From the NCBI GenBank assembly GCA_021613375.1, contig CM038716.1, positions 372,001-436,000 on the forward strand: 64,000 nt of DNA, given 5' to 3'. This document shows positions 24,278 through 34,754 of this stretch, in pieces. The notes under the pieces were generated by a model. That model had not been told where the DNA came from. It was given only the letters and a program-made list of their open reading frames with translations, and did not search any database. The first letter of the stretch is position 1, and each line of letters starts with the position of its first letter. Position numbers and translations under genes: made by a program. This stretch comes from Megaleporinus macrocephalus (Eukaryota > Chordata > Actinopteri > Characiformes > Anostomidae).

Positions 24278-27200
24278 GTGTATAAACCTAGGACCAGCAT
24301 TGTACAAAAACATAAGAAAGATAAAAGTCATTCTAACAGTTTTATTAATACAAACAACTTAATATACATAGAGCCGTCTCCACTTACATTATGTCCCCTT
24401 ATTAAATCCCCCATAGACCCTTTTAACGATCTTAATAGTTTTAAACTTAGAAAGGGTCTTGGAATTCTTCATTTAAATATTAGAAGCCTACATCAGAAAC
24501 ATAAACTGGATCAATTGAAAATTTTAAGTGCTCAGACTGATCCTGATATTTTAATCCTGACAGAAACCTGGCTCAGGCAACCAGTAAGTGACGCAGATGT
24601 AGCTCTACAGAATTTCACATTATACAGAATAGACAGAATATCACGAGGAGGTGGAGTAGCGGCTTTTATAAAATCTACTATTGAAGTTGAAATTTTAAAG
24701 GCCATCTCTAAAGAAAAGTGTTTTGAGTTTTTAGCTCTAAAGGTATCCCCAAGAAAAAATGACTCCTTTGTCTTAGTAGGGATATACAGGCCTCCTTCTG
24801 CTCCATCCGCTGCAACAGATGAATTAGCAGAGCTTTTATCTCACTATACAACATCAGAAATGCTGGTCCTAGGGGATTTTAACCTGAACTGGCTTTCTAA
24901 TGCATCCAATCACCTAAAAGAAGTTTGTGGGAATCTCATCCTTACACAGCTAATCACTGAGTCAACTCGGCCAAACTTAAAGGACCCTTCCAAATCCACC
25001 CTGATTGACTTAATTTTTTCGAATAGAACAGATAAAATCATTGCCTCTGGAGTTTTTGAACTTGGATTTAGCGATCATTGTCCGATTGGGTGCATTAGAA
25101 ACAGTTCAAAGATACAAACAGGCTCTCGGATGGTGTTTAGAAGACATTTTAAAAATTTTAATGAACAGGCTTTTCTTTCTGACTTAGCAGTGAGCAAAAT
25201 TCATTTAACTTTTAACAGTTCAGATGTGGATGTAGCACTAGAACATTTCAGGAAATCATTCCTCTCTGTAGCAAATAAACATGCTCCGTACAAAAAGCTG
25301 CGAATAAGAGATAGATCTAGCCCCTGGTTTACAGGCGAAATTTCCTCACTGCTACTGTCAAGAAATAAAGCCTGGTCTATTGCCAGACGCACAGGTGAAC
25401 GTGAGAAATGGCTTGCATTCAGACAATTGAGAAACAGATGCACCTCTGCAATCAGAAAAGCCAAATCAGATTATTTCCTCAGCCGAATTTCTAATTCCTC
25501 AAACCCACAGGATTTCTGGAAAGCAGTAAACCTCCTCAAGAACAATCCTCAACAACCCACAACGAAAATTCTAGTTGATAATAATTTGATCTCTGGCCAG
25601 CAAGAATTATGCCAAGCTTTTAATGCACACTTTGCTGCAGCTGGTCAGATATTTAAAAACATTGACATAAACCTGCCCATAGATCAGCCTACCATCACCA
25701 CTACTGCTTCCCAGAATCAGGATATCTTCACACTCCAGACCTGTTCCCCATACATTGTAGCTAATGCCCTTTCTTCTATTAATCCTCGAAAAACAAAAGG
25801 TGAGGACGGTCTGGACCCCAACCTTCTGCGTCTGGCAACCCCAGTTATTTTAGAACATGTTACATATATTTTTAATCTTTCTATTTTATCCTGCAGAATT
25901 CCCAGTATCTGGAAAACAGCACATGTTATTCCTCTGCATAAAGGAGGAGATGCGACAGATTTAAATAATTATAGACCAATCTCAAAACTTTCTTGTTTAT
26001 CCAAAATTTTAGAATCCTTAGTAAATAACCAGCTTAAATCTTTTCTGTATGAAAACTCAGTCCTGTCCACGTATCAGTCTGGTTTCAGAGAAAGACACAG
26101 CACCATCTCTGCCACCATGCTGGTTTTAAATGATCTTTATTTGGCCTTAGACAGGAAAAAGTTCTGTGCTGCCATTTTTATTGATCTCACAAAAGCCTTT
26201 GATACTGTTGATCATGATTTATTACTAGGTTCCTTACATAAGATTGGTTTTAGCAGTAATTCAGTTCTGTGGGCCCAGGATTACCTTTCTGGTAGGAAGC
26301 AATGTGTGTCTCTCGGTAACCATAAATCAGACCTACAGCCTATAACGAAAGGGGTTCCTCAGGGCTCAATCCTGGGCCCAGTTTTATTTAATATTTTTAT
26401 CAATGAACTTGCTGTCTCTACCTTAGACTCCAAATTACACCTTTATGCAGATGATTCAATCTTATACTGCTCAGCAGATTCAGCTCACGCTGCACTAGAT
26501 AAACTCCAACATTCTTTTAACTCTTTACAGACTGCTCTATATAAACTTAAGTTGGTTTTAAATGCTAATAAAACCAAATTCATGTTGTTTTCCAGATTTT
26601 CAGATAGTGTTTTAGATTCCATAAATATTAATACCCTGACAGGATCCAGCATCGAGCGAGTCAGCGAATATAAATACCTTGGCATCTGGCTGGATGAAAA
26701 ACTCTCCTTTAAATCCCATATAAGCAAACTCGCCATTAAGTGCAGACAGAAGCTCGGATTCCTTTATCGGAATAAATCCTGTCTACCCACGTACGCTAGG
26801 AAAAGAATAGTGGAGGCAACCATACTTGCAGTCCTGGACTACGGCGATGTAATTTATAATAAAGCGTCCGCCAGTGCCCTCAAACCGCTAGATTCAATCT
26901 ATCACTCTGCTCTGAGATTTATAACTGGAGACCCTTACAGTACTCACCACTGCAGACTCTATGATAGAGTTGGTTGGTCCTCACTAGCTGCACGAAGAGA
27001 AGCTCATTGGCTTATTTTTATCTATAAATCACTCTCCGGCCATTTGCCAGCTTACATCTCTTCTCTGATTTCAATAAATAACAATAATTATCAGACTCGC
27101 TCTAGTGGCTGGATCACCTGTCAGGTACCGAGAGTTTTTAGTGAACTGGGAAAATCTGCTTTTAGCTACAGTGCACCAGCGAGCTGGAACTCTCTCCAGG

Positions 27201-27292
27201 AAACTCTGAAGCTCAGCTCGCTGGGATCACTAAACCATTTTAAACTTTTAGTTTCTAATCACCATCAGAAAGCCTGTGACTGTTTTAAATGA
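24278..27292 (+). CDS. LINE ORF2: AP-type endonuclease and reverse transcriptase
   Basis: About 1004 codons without a stop; the open frame actually begins right after the ORF1 stop at 24233. Endonuclease blocks: LHLNIRSL, ILILTETWL, GIYRPPSAP, LGDFNLNW and SDHCPIG. RT blocks: GEDGLDPNLLR, NNYRPIS, FIDLTKAFDTVDHDLL (motif A), GVPQGSILGPVLF and YADD (codons 26444-26455). All expected catalytic residues of both enzymes are visible. There is no in-frame ATG before the endonuclease domain: the first methionine codon is in SEMLVLGDFN. ORF2 also shares the frame of ORF1, so translation may depend on stop read-through or reinitiation. It nicks target DNA and primes cDNA synthesis there. Confidence 0.93.
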   Translation: MYKPRTSIVQKHKKDKSHSNSFINTNNLIYIEPSPLTLCPLIKSPIDPFNDLNSFKLRKGLGILHLNIRSLHQKHKLDQLKILSAQTDPDILILTETWLRQPVSDADVALQNFTLYRIDRISRGGGVAAFIKSTIEVEILKAISKEKCFEFLALKVSPRKNDSFVLVGIYRPPSAPSAATDELAELLSHYTTSEMLVLGDFNLNWLSNASNHLKEVCGNLILTQLITESTRPNLKDPSKSTLIDLIFSNRTDKIIASGVFELGFSDHCPIGCIRNSSKIQTGSRMVFRRHFKNFNEQAFLSDLAVSKIHLTFNSSDVDVALEHFRKSFLSVANKHAPYKKLRIRDRSSPWFTGEISSLLLSRNKAWSIARRTGEREKWLAFRQLRNRCTSAIRKAKSDYFLSRISNSSNPQDFWKAVNLLKNNPQQPTTKILVDNNLISGQQELCQAFNAHFAAAGQIFKNIDINLPIDQPTITTTASQNQDIFTLQTCSPYIVANALSSINPRKTKGEDGLDPNLLRLATPVILEHVTYIFNLSILSCRIPSIWKTAHVIPLHKGGDATDLNNYRPISKLSCLSKILESLVNNQLKSFLYENSVLSTYQSGFRERHSTISATMLVLNDLYLALDRKKFCAAIFIDLTKAFDTVDHDLLLGSLHKIGFSSNSVLWAQDYLSGRKQCVSLGNHKSDLQPITKGVPQGSILGPVLFNIFINELAVSTLDSKLHLYADDSILYCSADSAHAALDKLQHSFNSLQTALYKLKLVLNANKTKFMLFSRFSDSVLDSININTLTGSSIERVSEYKYLGIWLDEKLSFKSHISKLAIKCRQKLGFLYRNKSCLPTYARKRIVEATILAVLDYGDVIYNKASASALKPLDSIYHSALRFITGDPYSTHHCRLYDRVGWSSLAARREAHWLIFIYKSLSGHLPAYISSLISINNNNYQTRSSGWITCQVPRVFSELGKSAFSYSAPASWNSLQETLKLSSLGSLNHFKLLVSNHHQKACDCFK

Positions 27293-27317
27293 ATAAATCT
27301 ACTAGGATTTTATTATC

Positions 27318-27370
<53 letters not shown>

Positions 27371-27380
27371 TATTTATTTA
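27318..27380. repeat. (ATT)n microsatellite in the LINE 3' UTR
   Basis: About 17 or more ATT units passing into TATT repeats just after the ORF2 stop. The whole 3' UTR to about 27720 is T-rich. Confidence 0.9.
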
Positions 27381-27815
27381 ATTTTTATTTTTATTTAATT
27401 TTGTTTTTTACGTTTGTTTTATTTTACTTTTATTTTAGTTATTTTTTTTATTATTACTATCTTTTTATTTATTTATTTATTATTTGTATTATTTTTATTA
27501 TTATAATTATCCATTTTTTTATCGTGATTGTTTTATTGAGTATTTTTTATTAGCATTTCAACTTTTTATTATCTTGGTGTATGTAATATGTTTATTTTAT
27601 ATTCTTTTATATTCTTTTATAATAATTTTCTAACATTTTTTACATTGTATTTTTAATGCATCTATATTAAATGTTTATTTAAAATTGGTATTTAATTTAT
27701 TATTTTTGCTCATTTTGTTTTCAATCCCTTTAACTGTATATGCTCGGCTGCATTGAAAATGAGGGTCATCCCTCAATGTATTTCCGAGATTAAATAAAGG
27801 TTGATTGATTGATTG

Positions 27816-28548
27816 AATTTAGAGTAAAAGAATAATTTTCCATGAGATTGTAAATATGCAACTGTTTGGCAGATTTGGCAGCTAGTAATAACACAGTTTT
27901 ATTTATTTATTTTGAAAACCAGTGAAAGTGACAGTTTAAATAAAATCTGTTCCTCGTGTGCGCTGGGATGGATCTGCTGTTTTTAATTGGTTTTGAGAAT
28001 CTTTGAAATTTGACTGATCTGATTTCTTCTAATTTGTTTATGAGCAGGCATATGCATAATTAATTTACTTTGTCACAAAAAATAAAGCAAGAAGCATTTA
28101 ATTGAAATTTTACTCCAAAGACTTGTACTGCACTAAAACCAACCTGGATTTTGGAAGTTGCTTTGTGACTACATCTGATGTAAAAGGCACTATATAAAAC
28201 AACCTTGACTTGACTTGACTTTATTTAATCCACACGTGAAAACCTGTGAAATTACCTAAAGTGAGCTTTGTACAGAGGATCACCTTGCAATCTGAGCCTA
28301 ATATTTTTTGCACATCAGGCAATGTCTACATTTTCATGGCTTCATAAATACCAATGTACAAAGAAATACTTCAATGCAAAATAACAATAATGTATAAGTA
28401 TAAGTATTGTCCTTCTATTGTATGTTTTTTAGGCTTTGTATTTGGTTGCAAGTTCAGTTTACTCAGTTCAAGTTTATTGATTTCTGGGTTTACATTACAA
28501 AAACAGTGAGTCAGAATAAGACTTGTTCTCCCTTACCTGTATGTCCTG
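27816..28548. repeat. 733-bp direct repeat, right copy (target duplication of the LINE)
   Basis: It begins directly after the TTGATTGATTGATTGA tail of the LINE and matches 22917-23649 base for base as far as I can read. It ends 24 bp before the exon 3 relic of the CYP2 pseudogene, so the insertion is in old intron 2. Confidence 0.9.
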
Positions 28549-28883
28549 TGAACGTTCTTTTTGCTCTGCAGGTGTTCCTGCCCGCAGTGGGAACAGGTGG
28601 AAACAACTTCACAGGTTCAATCTTACAACCATGAAGAATTTTTGGATGTACAACACTACTACTGTCTCTGACTTTTGTGTAATTTAACAGCAAGCTAATC
28701 CTTAAAATCAAGTCTTCAATTGTTGAGTTTTCTGCTGCTCTAATATTTAACCTCCACATCCACCCTAAACAATTCAGTGTTACTATACTGTAAAATAACT
28801 AAACATTTGACACAAAAAAAAGAATTATAGGATTGTGAATTATAACTGTAGGATTTAGAAAAAAAAGTCTATATGGAACATAT

Positions 28884-29773
28884 CAAGTCAAGTCAAGTCA
28901 AGTGGGTTTTTTATTGTCATTTCAACTACATACAGAGTACACAGTGAAACGAAACAACGTTCCTCCAGGACCATGGTGCAACATAGACAGTGCATACAGA
29001 CACAAGTGCAACACAAACAAACAAGTGCGGACAGACAACACAACACAGTACAGACAGAGAATAATAAATAATTGCTGGTTGTGTGCAAATTGTGCAATGT
29101 GTAATAAATAGAGTCCAGTGAGGTAGTAAAGTTATTTGTGCAATGCTTTGTGCAAAAATGCTTCCCTTTTTTTTTATCTGGGGTAAATGGTTGGAGAAAG
29201 ATATCAGTTCAGACGTTGAGTTGTGTTGAGAAGTCTGATGGCTTGGGGGAAGAAGCTGTTGCAGAGTCTGGTCGTGTTGGACCGGACGCTGCGGTACCTT
29301 CTTCCTGATGGCAGGAGGGAGAACAGTCTGTGTGAAGGGTGGGTGGGGTCATCCACAATGCTGGTTGCTTTGCGGATGCAGCGGGTGGTGTAAATGTCCA
29401 AGACGGAGGGGAGAGAGACTCCGATGATTCTCTCAGCTGTCCTCACAATGCGTTGGAGGGACTTGCGGTCAGAGGCTGTGCAGGTCCCAAACCAAGCAGT
29501 GATGCAGCTGCTTAGGATGCTCTCTATGGTTCCCCTATAGAAGAGGGTGAGGATGGGTGGAGGGAGACGGGCCTTTCTCAGCTTCCGGAGGAAGTAGAGA
29601 CGCTGCTGGGCTTTCTTGGCTGTAGAGCTGGTGTTCAGGGACCAGGTGAGGTTCTCCGCTAGGTGGACACCAAGGAACTTGGTGCTCTTAACGATCTCCA
29701 CAGAGGAGCCGTTGATGTTAAGCGGAGAGTGGTCCGGTCTTGATTTCCTGAAGTCAACAACCATTTCCTTGGT
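28884..29773 (-). mobile_element. 5'-truncated non-LTR retrotransposon: RT C-terminus and 3' UTR
   Basis: On the minus strand a 186-codon open frame (29764-29204) reads VDFRKSRPDHSPLNINGSSV, KSTKFLGVHLAENLTWSLNT, LSSCITAWFGTCTASDRKSL and SLLPSGRRYRSVRSNTTRLC, the C-terminal part of a fish LINE ORF2. The 3' UTR extends to a repeated tail at 28884-28903, seen on the plus strand as TCAAGTCAAGTCAAGTCAAG. The 5' truncation is near 29773. The family differs from the LINE at 23650. The remaining frame is intact, but the catalytic RT core is absent. Confidence 0.85.
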
Positions 29774-29990
29774 CTATGAAGGATTGTAGGAGATTGTGAC
29801 AATGTACTGACAGCGATGTAATTTTGTCTGAGGAATTACATTTCAACATTGTGACGATGTTGTGGACACCAAAAAATAGGTTGTCACAATGTTGCCACAA
29901 CACAACTGTATTTGCAGGGTAAAGCCATATACCCTTTAGGCCCAGTTGCACATTTAATGTTTTGGAGTGTTTAAAAATGCTAGGCATTTA

Positions 29991-30819
29991 CAGTTTTTCT
30001 CAGTTGCTAAACACAGTGTCTGAAACATTGTTCCATTAAACACAAAACCTCATCTTCAAGCATCTCCTTATGCAAAATCAAACTTCTGCCCAAGACAGAT
30101 TTACCTGTGCTCAAAACCAAACACTGCTCTCAAATCATAAACAAAGCCATCGAAATTATATACACTGACAAATTGTCAGTAAATAATAAATAGAAAACAC
30201 ACTGTTCAAAACATATAGTTCTCAGGGAAAAGAAAATTTAATCTCAAAACAAATTTCATATTTTTCCTTCATTGGCTTTTGATGAACGAAAACATATTAT
30301 ATTACAGTAGCTCAGCTGCAGTTCTTGTTCTTTGTTGATATGAACCCACATCCAGTCAAAATCTATTAAGCAGTCAGTATTGTAAACAAATGGAAAGCAC
30401 AATGTTCAGGGTTATACAATTTGTTTACTGTACAGTATACAGCCTAAATTGTACTGTACTACAGTACACAATACATATATACAAAGGGACTTTCTCATTC
30501 CTGCCTTCAACAACCTGTTTACTCTCTGAACTGGCTTATATTGGTTAAGTCACATATATTGAAACAAGTAAAATTAATTTTGAGTGGTTGTGTTTAATCA
30601 GTGTCATGTGTGCTTTATTTGTATTATTAGAGTGCAGAATGTGTTTGGAGAATGAGAATGTGTTTAGAGTTTTGCTGAAAAATGTAAGTGAGTTCTGCAA
30701 ATAGTGTCTTACAATGTGAAATGTTTTAATGTACTGACAACAGACTGAACAATTAGCTAAGCGAGTTTAGGCAACTGGGAACCATTGGGATTTAGTGTTT
30801 TAGCAATTGGGAAAAACTG
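29991..30819. mobile_element. MITE-like element with terminal inverted repeats and TA target duplication
   Basis: The left end CAGTTTTTCTCAGTTGCT... and the inverted right end CAGTTTTTCCCAATTGCT... match over about 24 bp with two substitutions and a one-base gap. TA flanks both ends (29989-29990 and 30820-30821). The 829-bp interior is AT-rich with no coding capacity. TA duplication suggests a Tc1/mariner-type mobiliser (inference). It lies in the CYP2 pseudogene between the exon 3 and exon 5 relics. Confidence 0.75.
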
Positions 30820-31525
30820 TAAACTAGTAAACAGTATGTTAGTTAAGTGCAGTATAGGAGTAAATGTAATTTGTTACTTGCACTAATAAAGAGTCTACAC
30901 ACTCTTTTTAAAACGGCAAGTTTTTGTCATATGAAGCCAGAGTTTCTTTCAAGTTTTTTCTGAGTAGTTACATTTCCGAACACAAAGTTATTGTACTCAA
31001 ATGTTCACATATTCTTTAAACACTACAAACACTGAGTAAATATTTATGCACTGGACATTTCTGTTTATGTTTGCCATGTGCTCTTTGTCTCCGCCCTTTT
31101 GTCTCCGCCCCGTACCTGCTTGGTGTTTATGTCTCCTTCCGTTTGTCAGGTGTCCCTAGTTAGTGTGTCTAATTATATCCTCTGTTTGCTCCTTGTCTTT
31201 GTCTGTCTTTGTCATTGTATAATACTTTTCCCAGAATTGTTGGCCTCTTCCCTGGATGGCTTCATGCTATGTTTACGATGGTGAAGGAGGCCAAAGAGGC
31301 ACAAATGAAGACATTGGATCCTACTTCCCTGCCACAGGATGTCATTGAGGCCTTTCTTATTTGAATGGAGGAGGTAGAGCCTTCTCTGTGTGCCTATCAT
31401 ATTAATGTGCTTTGTTTGTTCATTGTAAATATTCTGCATTCACTGTCACAGAACACAAAGAGAATGTTGTAGCTAAAATAAGCATGAAAAGACTAATCTA
31501 TGTGTGCTTGTTCTATCAAATACAG

Positions 31526-31561
31526 GTTGTTACCTGGCATCTTTTTATGCCAGGTAACAAC
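31526..31561. repeat. Perfect 15-bp inverted repeat with 6-nt loop
   Basis: GTTGTTACCTGGCAT (31526-31540), loop CTTTTT, then ATGCCAGGTAACAAC (31547-31561): a perfect hairpin. It sits between the exon 5 and exon 6 relics of the pseudogene and has no counterpart in intron 5 of the intact P450. Confidence 0.9.
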
Positions 31562-32384
31562 TTTATGCTGCCAAATCACAAATAATGACTGTAAGTTTCT
31601 GTGTTCTACAGGAGAAACACAATCCAAATACCAAATTTTACTTCTGCAATCTTTTGAGCCTTTTGCAGAATCTACTTAATGCTGGCACTGAGACCACCTC
31701 CTCTACCCTCAGACACAGCCTGCTGCTCATGAAGTATCCAGATGTACAAGGTGACAAATGACATCACATTGGAATCCCACATAGATCCTTAGGAACACGT
31801 TTTTAATAGTGCAAAAATGCTATGTTATGCCACTGATCAATGATGTTATTGGTTTTATATTAAGAAGAGGGAGGACAAAATACCCATTAAATAATACATA
31901 ACAATAGTGACATAACAACAAATTAATGCATCCCTTTGGGTTCTAGATGTCTATGCTGCTTTGCATTGAAAAGAAGCCTATTCCTTTTGTCATTGGACAG
32001 CTGTGAGCTGGAGTGCAGCAAATGTTCATTTTTAAGATCAGGAGGTAAAAATTCTCAATATTTCCTAAATCTCAAAACAGCATGCTGAGTGCAGTCGCAT
32101 AGATGGCCAAAACAAAAACAATATATAGTATGTGAATACAGTGCAACAGTGAATGCAATGACTGCCTGCCAGCTTATCTCAGGTTGAATGTGTTTACTAT
32201 CAGAGGCCTAGCTTAAATATGTAAGCATCAAAAGAGTACTCCAGTATCCATCTTTCCCCTGACATTGATTTATTGTTCATTGATTCTACTTTTATAATGA
32301 CATACCTTTACATTTCACTTATTCAGAGAGATGTTTCATATAATTATTCTATGTCAATACTCTTCAAATGTTTCTTTGTTACAA

Positions 32385-33215
32385 CCTGAATTCCAAAAAC
32401 ATTGGAATGCTGTGTAAAATGTAAAGAAATGTAAATAAAAAGGAATACAACAATCTTCAAATCCCATAGACCCATATTTTACTTGCAATAGAACATAAAA
32501 CACTGGTGTTCAAAAGTGAGACATTTTAACATTTAATAAAAATTATTAACTCATTTATAACTTAATCTACAGTACATAATATCATCAAAAGGTTTAGAGA
32601 ATCTGGAGCGGCACTGCATTAAAAATAGGCATGCTTCTAGAAATCACTAGAATCAAGAACCCTTACAGAAATCATTATCTGTGAACAAAGTGAGCTATCC
32701 ACAAATGCAAGTTACAGCTGTGTCATGCAAAAAAGCCATATCTCAACATAATCTAGAAATGCCATCTTTTTTTCTTGGTCAAAGCTTATATAAAATGGAG
32801 GCAAAACTGTTCTCTGGTCAGAAAAATCTAAATTTAAAAATCTTTCTGGAAAACATGAACACCACATGTCCTGCAGACTCAAGAGAAGAGGGACCATCCA
32901 GCTTGCTATAAGTGCTCAGTCTGCATCTCTGAAAGGCGTGGGCAGCTTATACATCTTGAAAGGCATAATCAATGCTGAACAGTATATAGAGGTTTTAATA
33001 GGTAAAAGAAGAGGGAATGCTACACAATAGTAGAAAGGACCTTGTCCCAACATTTTTTAGATGCATTGCTGCCATCAAGTTAATAGTAGTCAATAGTAAA
33101 TCATTTTCATTAGATATTTAACATCTGATTTGTGTTCTATGTTCTATTGTGAAAAAATGTGGGTTTATGAGATTTGCAAATCATCGCATTCTCTTTTGCG
33201 TTGTACAACAGCAGC
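32385..33215. mobile_element. Non-autonomous DNA transposon-like repeat
   Basis: The left part (ACAACCTGAATTCCAAAAAC ... TCTTCAAATCCCATAGACCC) is mirrored at the right (GGGTTTATGAGATTTGCAAAT ... GTTGTACAAC). I recognise the pair as ends of a very common fish repeat with subterminal inverted repeats. The interior has no transposase. It lies in the pseudogene between the exon 6 and exon 7 relics. Confidence 0.6.
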
Positions 33216-33243
33216 ATTTGGCCAGAGACAGAATTCAAATTTT

Positions 33244-33830
33244 GTGTGGCTCAATCAATCAATCAACATTTATTCGTAAAGCGCTTTTCACAGTGTTGTC
33301 TCGAAGCAGCTTTACAGAAAAGCAGTTTATGAAAAAGAGAAAAAGAAGGATAGCAAAAAAAAAAAAGAAATGTTGAGAGGAACCCAGGCTCAAGGGAGGA
33401 ACCCATCCTCCTCTGGTTGACTCCAGATAAAAAGAAAATGACGAAGCTAATGAGATTTTTTACAAGATACAACAAGAAGCTCAGCTTGAACATGTTTCAT
33501 AAATATGGTGACTTCTTTTTGATGAATAAGGCAAATGTAGTCTGTTTACGAAGAGATGTCAGAGATTTATTTTAATTATGCAAGCAATTAATATTAACAG
33601 AATGCTTGTGCAAACAAGTAAGTTGTGAGTCTAGTTTTACATGTAGAGAGTGTATCTGAGTCCCGAACAGAGGACGGGAGATGGTTCCACAATTTCGGGG
33701 ATACGCAGGAAAAAGCTTCACCAACTGCTGTTTTTTTTCTAATTGGAGGAACTGTCAGCAGGTTGCTATGTTGTGGGTGGAGCCAGACCTTTTAACAACC
33801 TCATCCAGTAGTTTTGTTACCTTCATAGCA
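33244..33830 (-). mobile_element. LINE 3'-end fragment, same family as 10488-11674
   Basis: It starts with the ATCAATCAATCAACATTTAT-type tail, then shared blocks such as AAGCAGCTTTACAGAAAAGC, CCCATCCTCCTCTGG, GTCCCGAACAGAGGAC and CTAATTGGAGGAA, in the same order as the copy at 10488. Only 3' UTR and terminal sequence remain. Confidence 0.75.
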
Positions 33831-34754
33831 GTTTTATGCAATTGGTCTGTATTATGGGATTATGAAGAATGTATAGTTTAGTGTATAGCACAGGTAAAAA
33901 CACTTCAGGCTAAGATGTTGCAAAGAATTACAAAGCCTCATTTTCCCTCCTTGTTTCTCACTACACACAGTTTTTGATTAATTTGGCAGAAAATGTGTCT
34001 TTTTACTGGAATAGTAAAATGGGGGCGTGGCTTATATAGTTCAAAAAACTGGAAAAGAAATCTTCTTTACTTAAAATTTACCTTCAAAAACTGGTTAACA
34101 TTATTTTAATGCACCCTGTGCAGCTTGTGAAATATATTTTTTTCTCTAGAGAAAAGGTATTAATCTTCTCCCTGTAATTTTTTAATTGCCCAGGTCCAGA
34201 GGGAGATCGATGAGGTAGTGGGACCAGACAGGTGCTCCTCCGTTGATGACAGAAAGAATATGCCATACACAGATGCAGTCATCCATGAGATTCAGTGCAG
34301 TATGGACTTCTCCCCAACTTCAGTTCCACATAAAACCCTCTGTGACACTAAATTTAACAACTATTTAATTCCCAATGTACCCTGACTTTCTGTGTTGCAT
34401 GCTGACAGAGCTTATTGCACAAATAAACAAAGTATATTTCTAAAATGCCACAATTTTTTTTCTGTTGAAAAAAAAGGTGTTGTTTCTTTACCATGAACTA
34501 TGGAAGAATCCAGACCAGTTTGACCCAGAGAACTTTCTGGATGAAGATGGACGATTTAAGAGGAGTGATGCATTTGTGGTGTTTGAAATGGGTGGCCAAA
34601 AGTACAAGTACAAGAAAACATTATTAACATTATTGAGATCACATGTTCACAGCATGTTAGTATAAACCCAGGTCTTTGGGTTTTTTGTAGGGATACGCAA
34701 TATGGGAATTGAGGGTTTTAGACTTTTGTTTTTTCTAATATACTGCCACTGTGC

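Larger units (their letters stand above)
23650..27815 (+). mobile_element. Young L2/CR1-type LINE, 5'-truncated in ORF1, intact ORF2
   Basis: A 4166-bp insertion in the CYP2 pseudogene, flanked by 733-bp direct repeats. In order: part of ORF1 with an SGNH esterase domain, a single TGA at 24230-24232, an uninterrupted endonuclease-reverse transcriptase ORF2, a 3' UTR with an (ATT)n run, and a 3' end with hairpin GAGGG-TCAT-CCCTC (27761-27774) followed by TTGATTGATTGATTGA. The hairpin and short repeated tail are typical of the L2 group, where RT recognises the 3' end of its RNA. An intact ORF2 and indistinguishable flanks mark a recent insertion. The 5' edge falls inside ORF1, so this copy is truncated. 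Confidence 0.9.
21841..34591 (+). pseudogene. Tandem CYP2 pseudogene, fragmented by mobile elements
   Basis: Exon relics run in the same order and strand as the intact P450 upstream. Exon 1: 21841-21880, reading MNVLQGYF against [10 protein letters not shown] possible relic of the exon 2 start is at about 22400. Exon 3: 28573-28648, [20 protein letters not shown], then an internal deletion. No exon 4. Exon 5: about 31228-31373, with an internal deletion and an in-frame TGA at 31362-31364. Exon 6: 31612-31750, AGTETTSSTLR, one codon shorter than the parent. Exon 7: 34194-34376, acceptor shifted by 5 nt; ExxR reads EIQC, so the conserved arginine is lost. Exon 8: about 34476-34591, N-terminal deletion, donor changed, haem-loop FGMG now FEMG. 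No exon 9 and so no haem cysteine. It cannot encode a P450. The introns hold an L2-type LINE, two LINE fragments, a TA-flanked MITE and a DNA-transposon repeat. Confidence 0.9.

Noticed and set aside
29204..29764. 186-codon frame as a host gene
   Set aside because: All blocks match LINE ORF2 C-termini, and a retrotransposon tail follows immediately.
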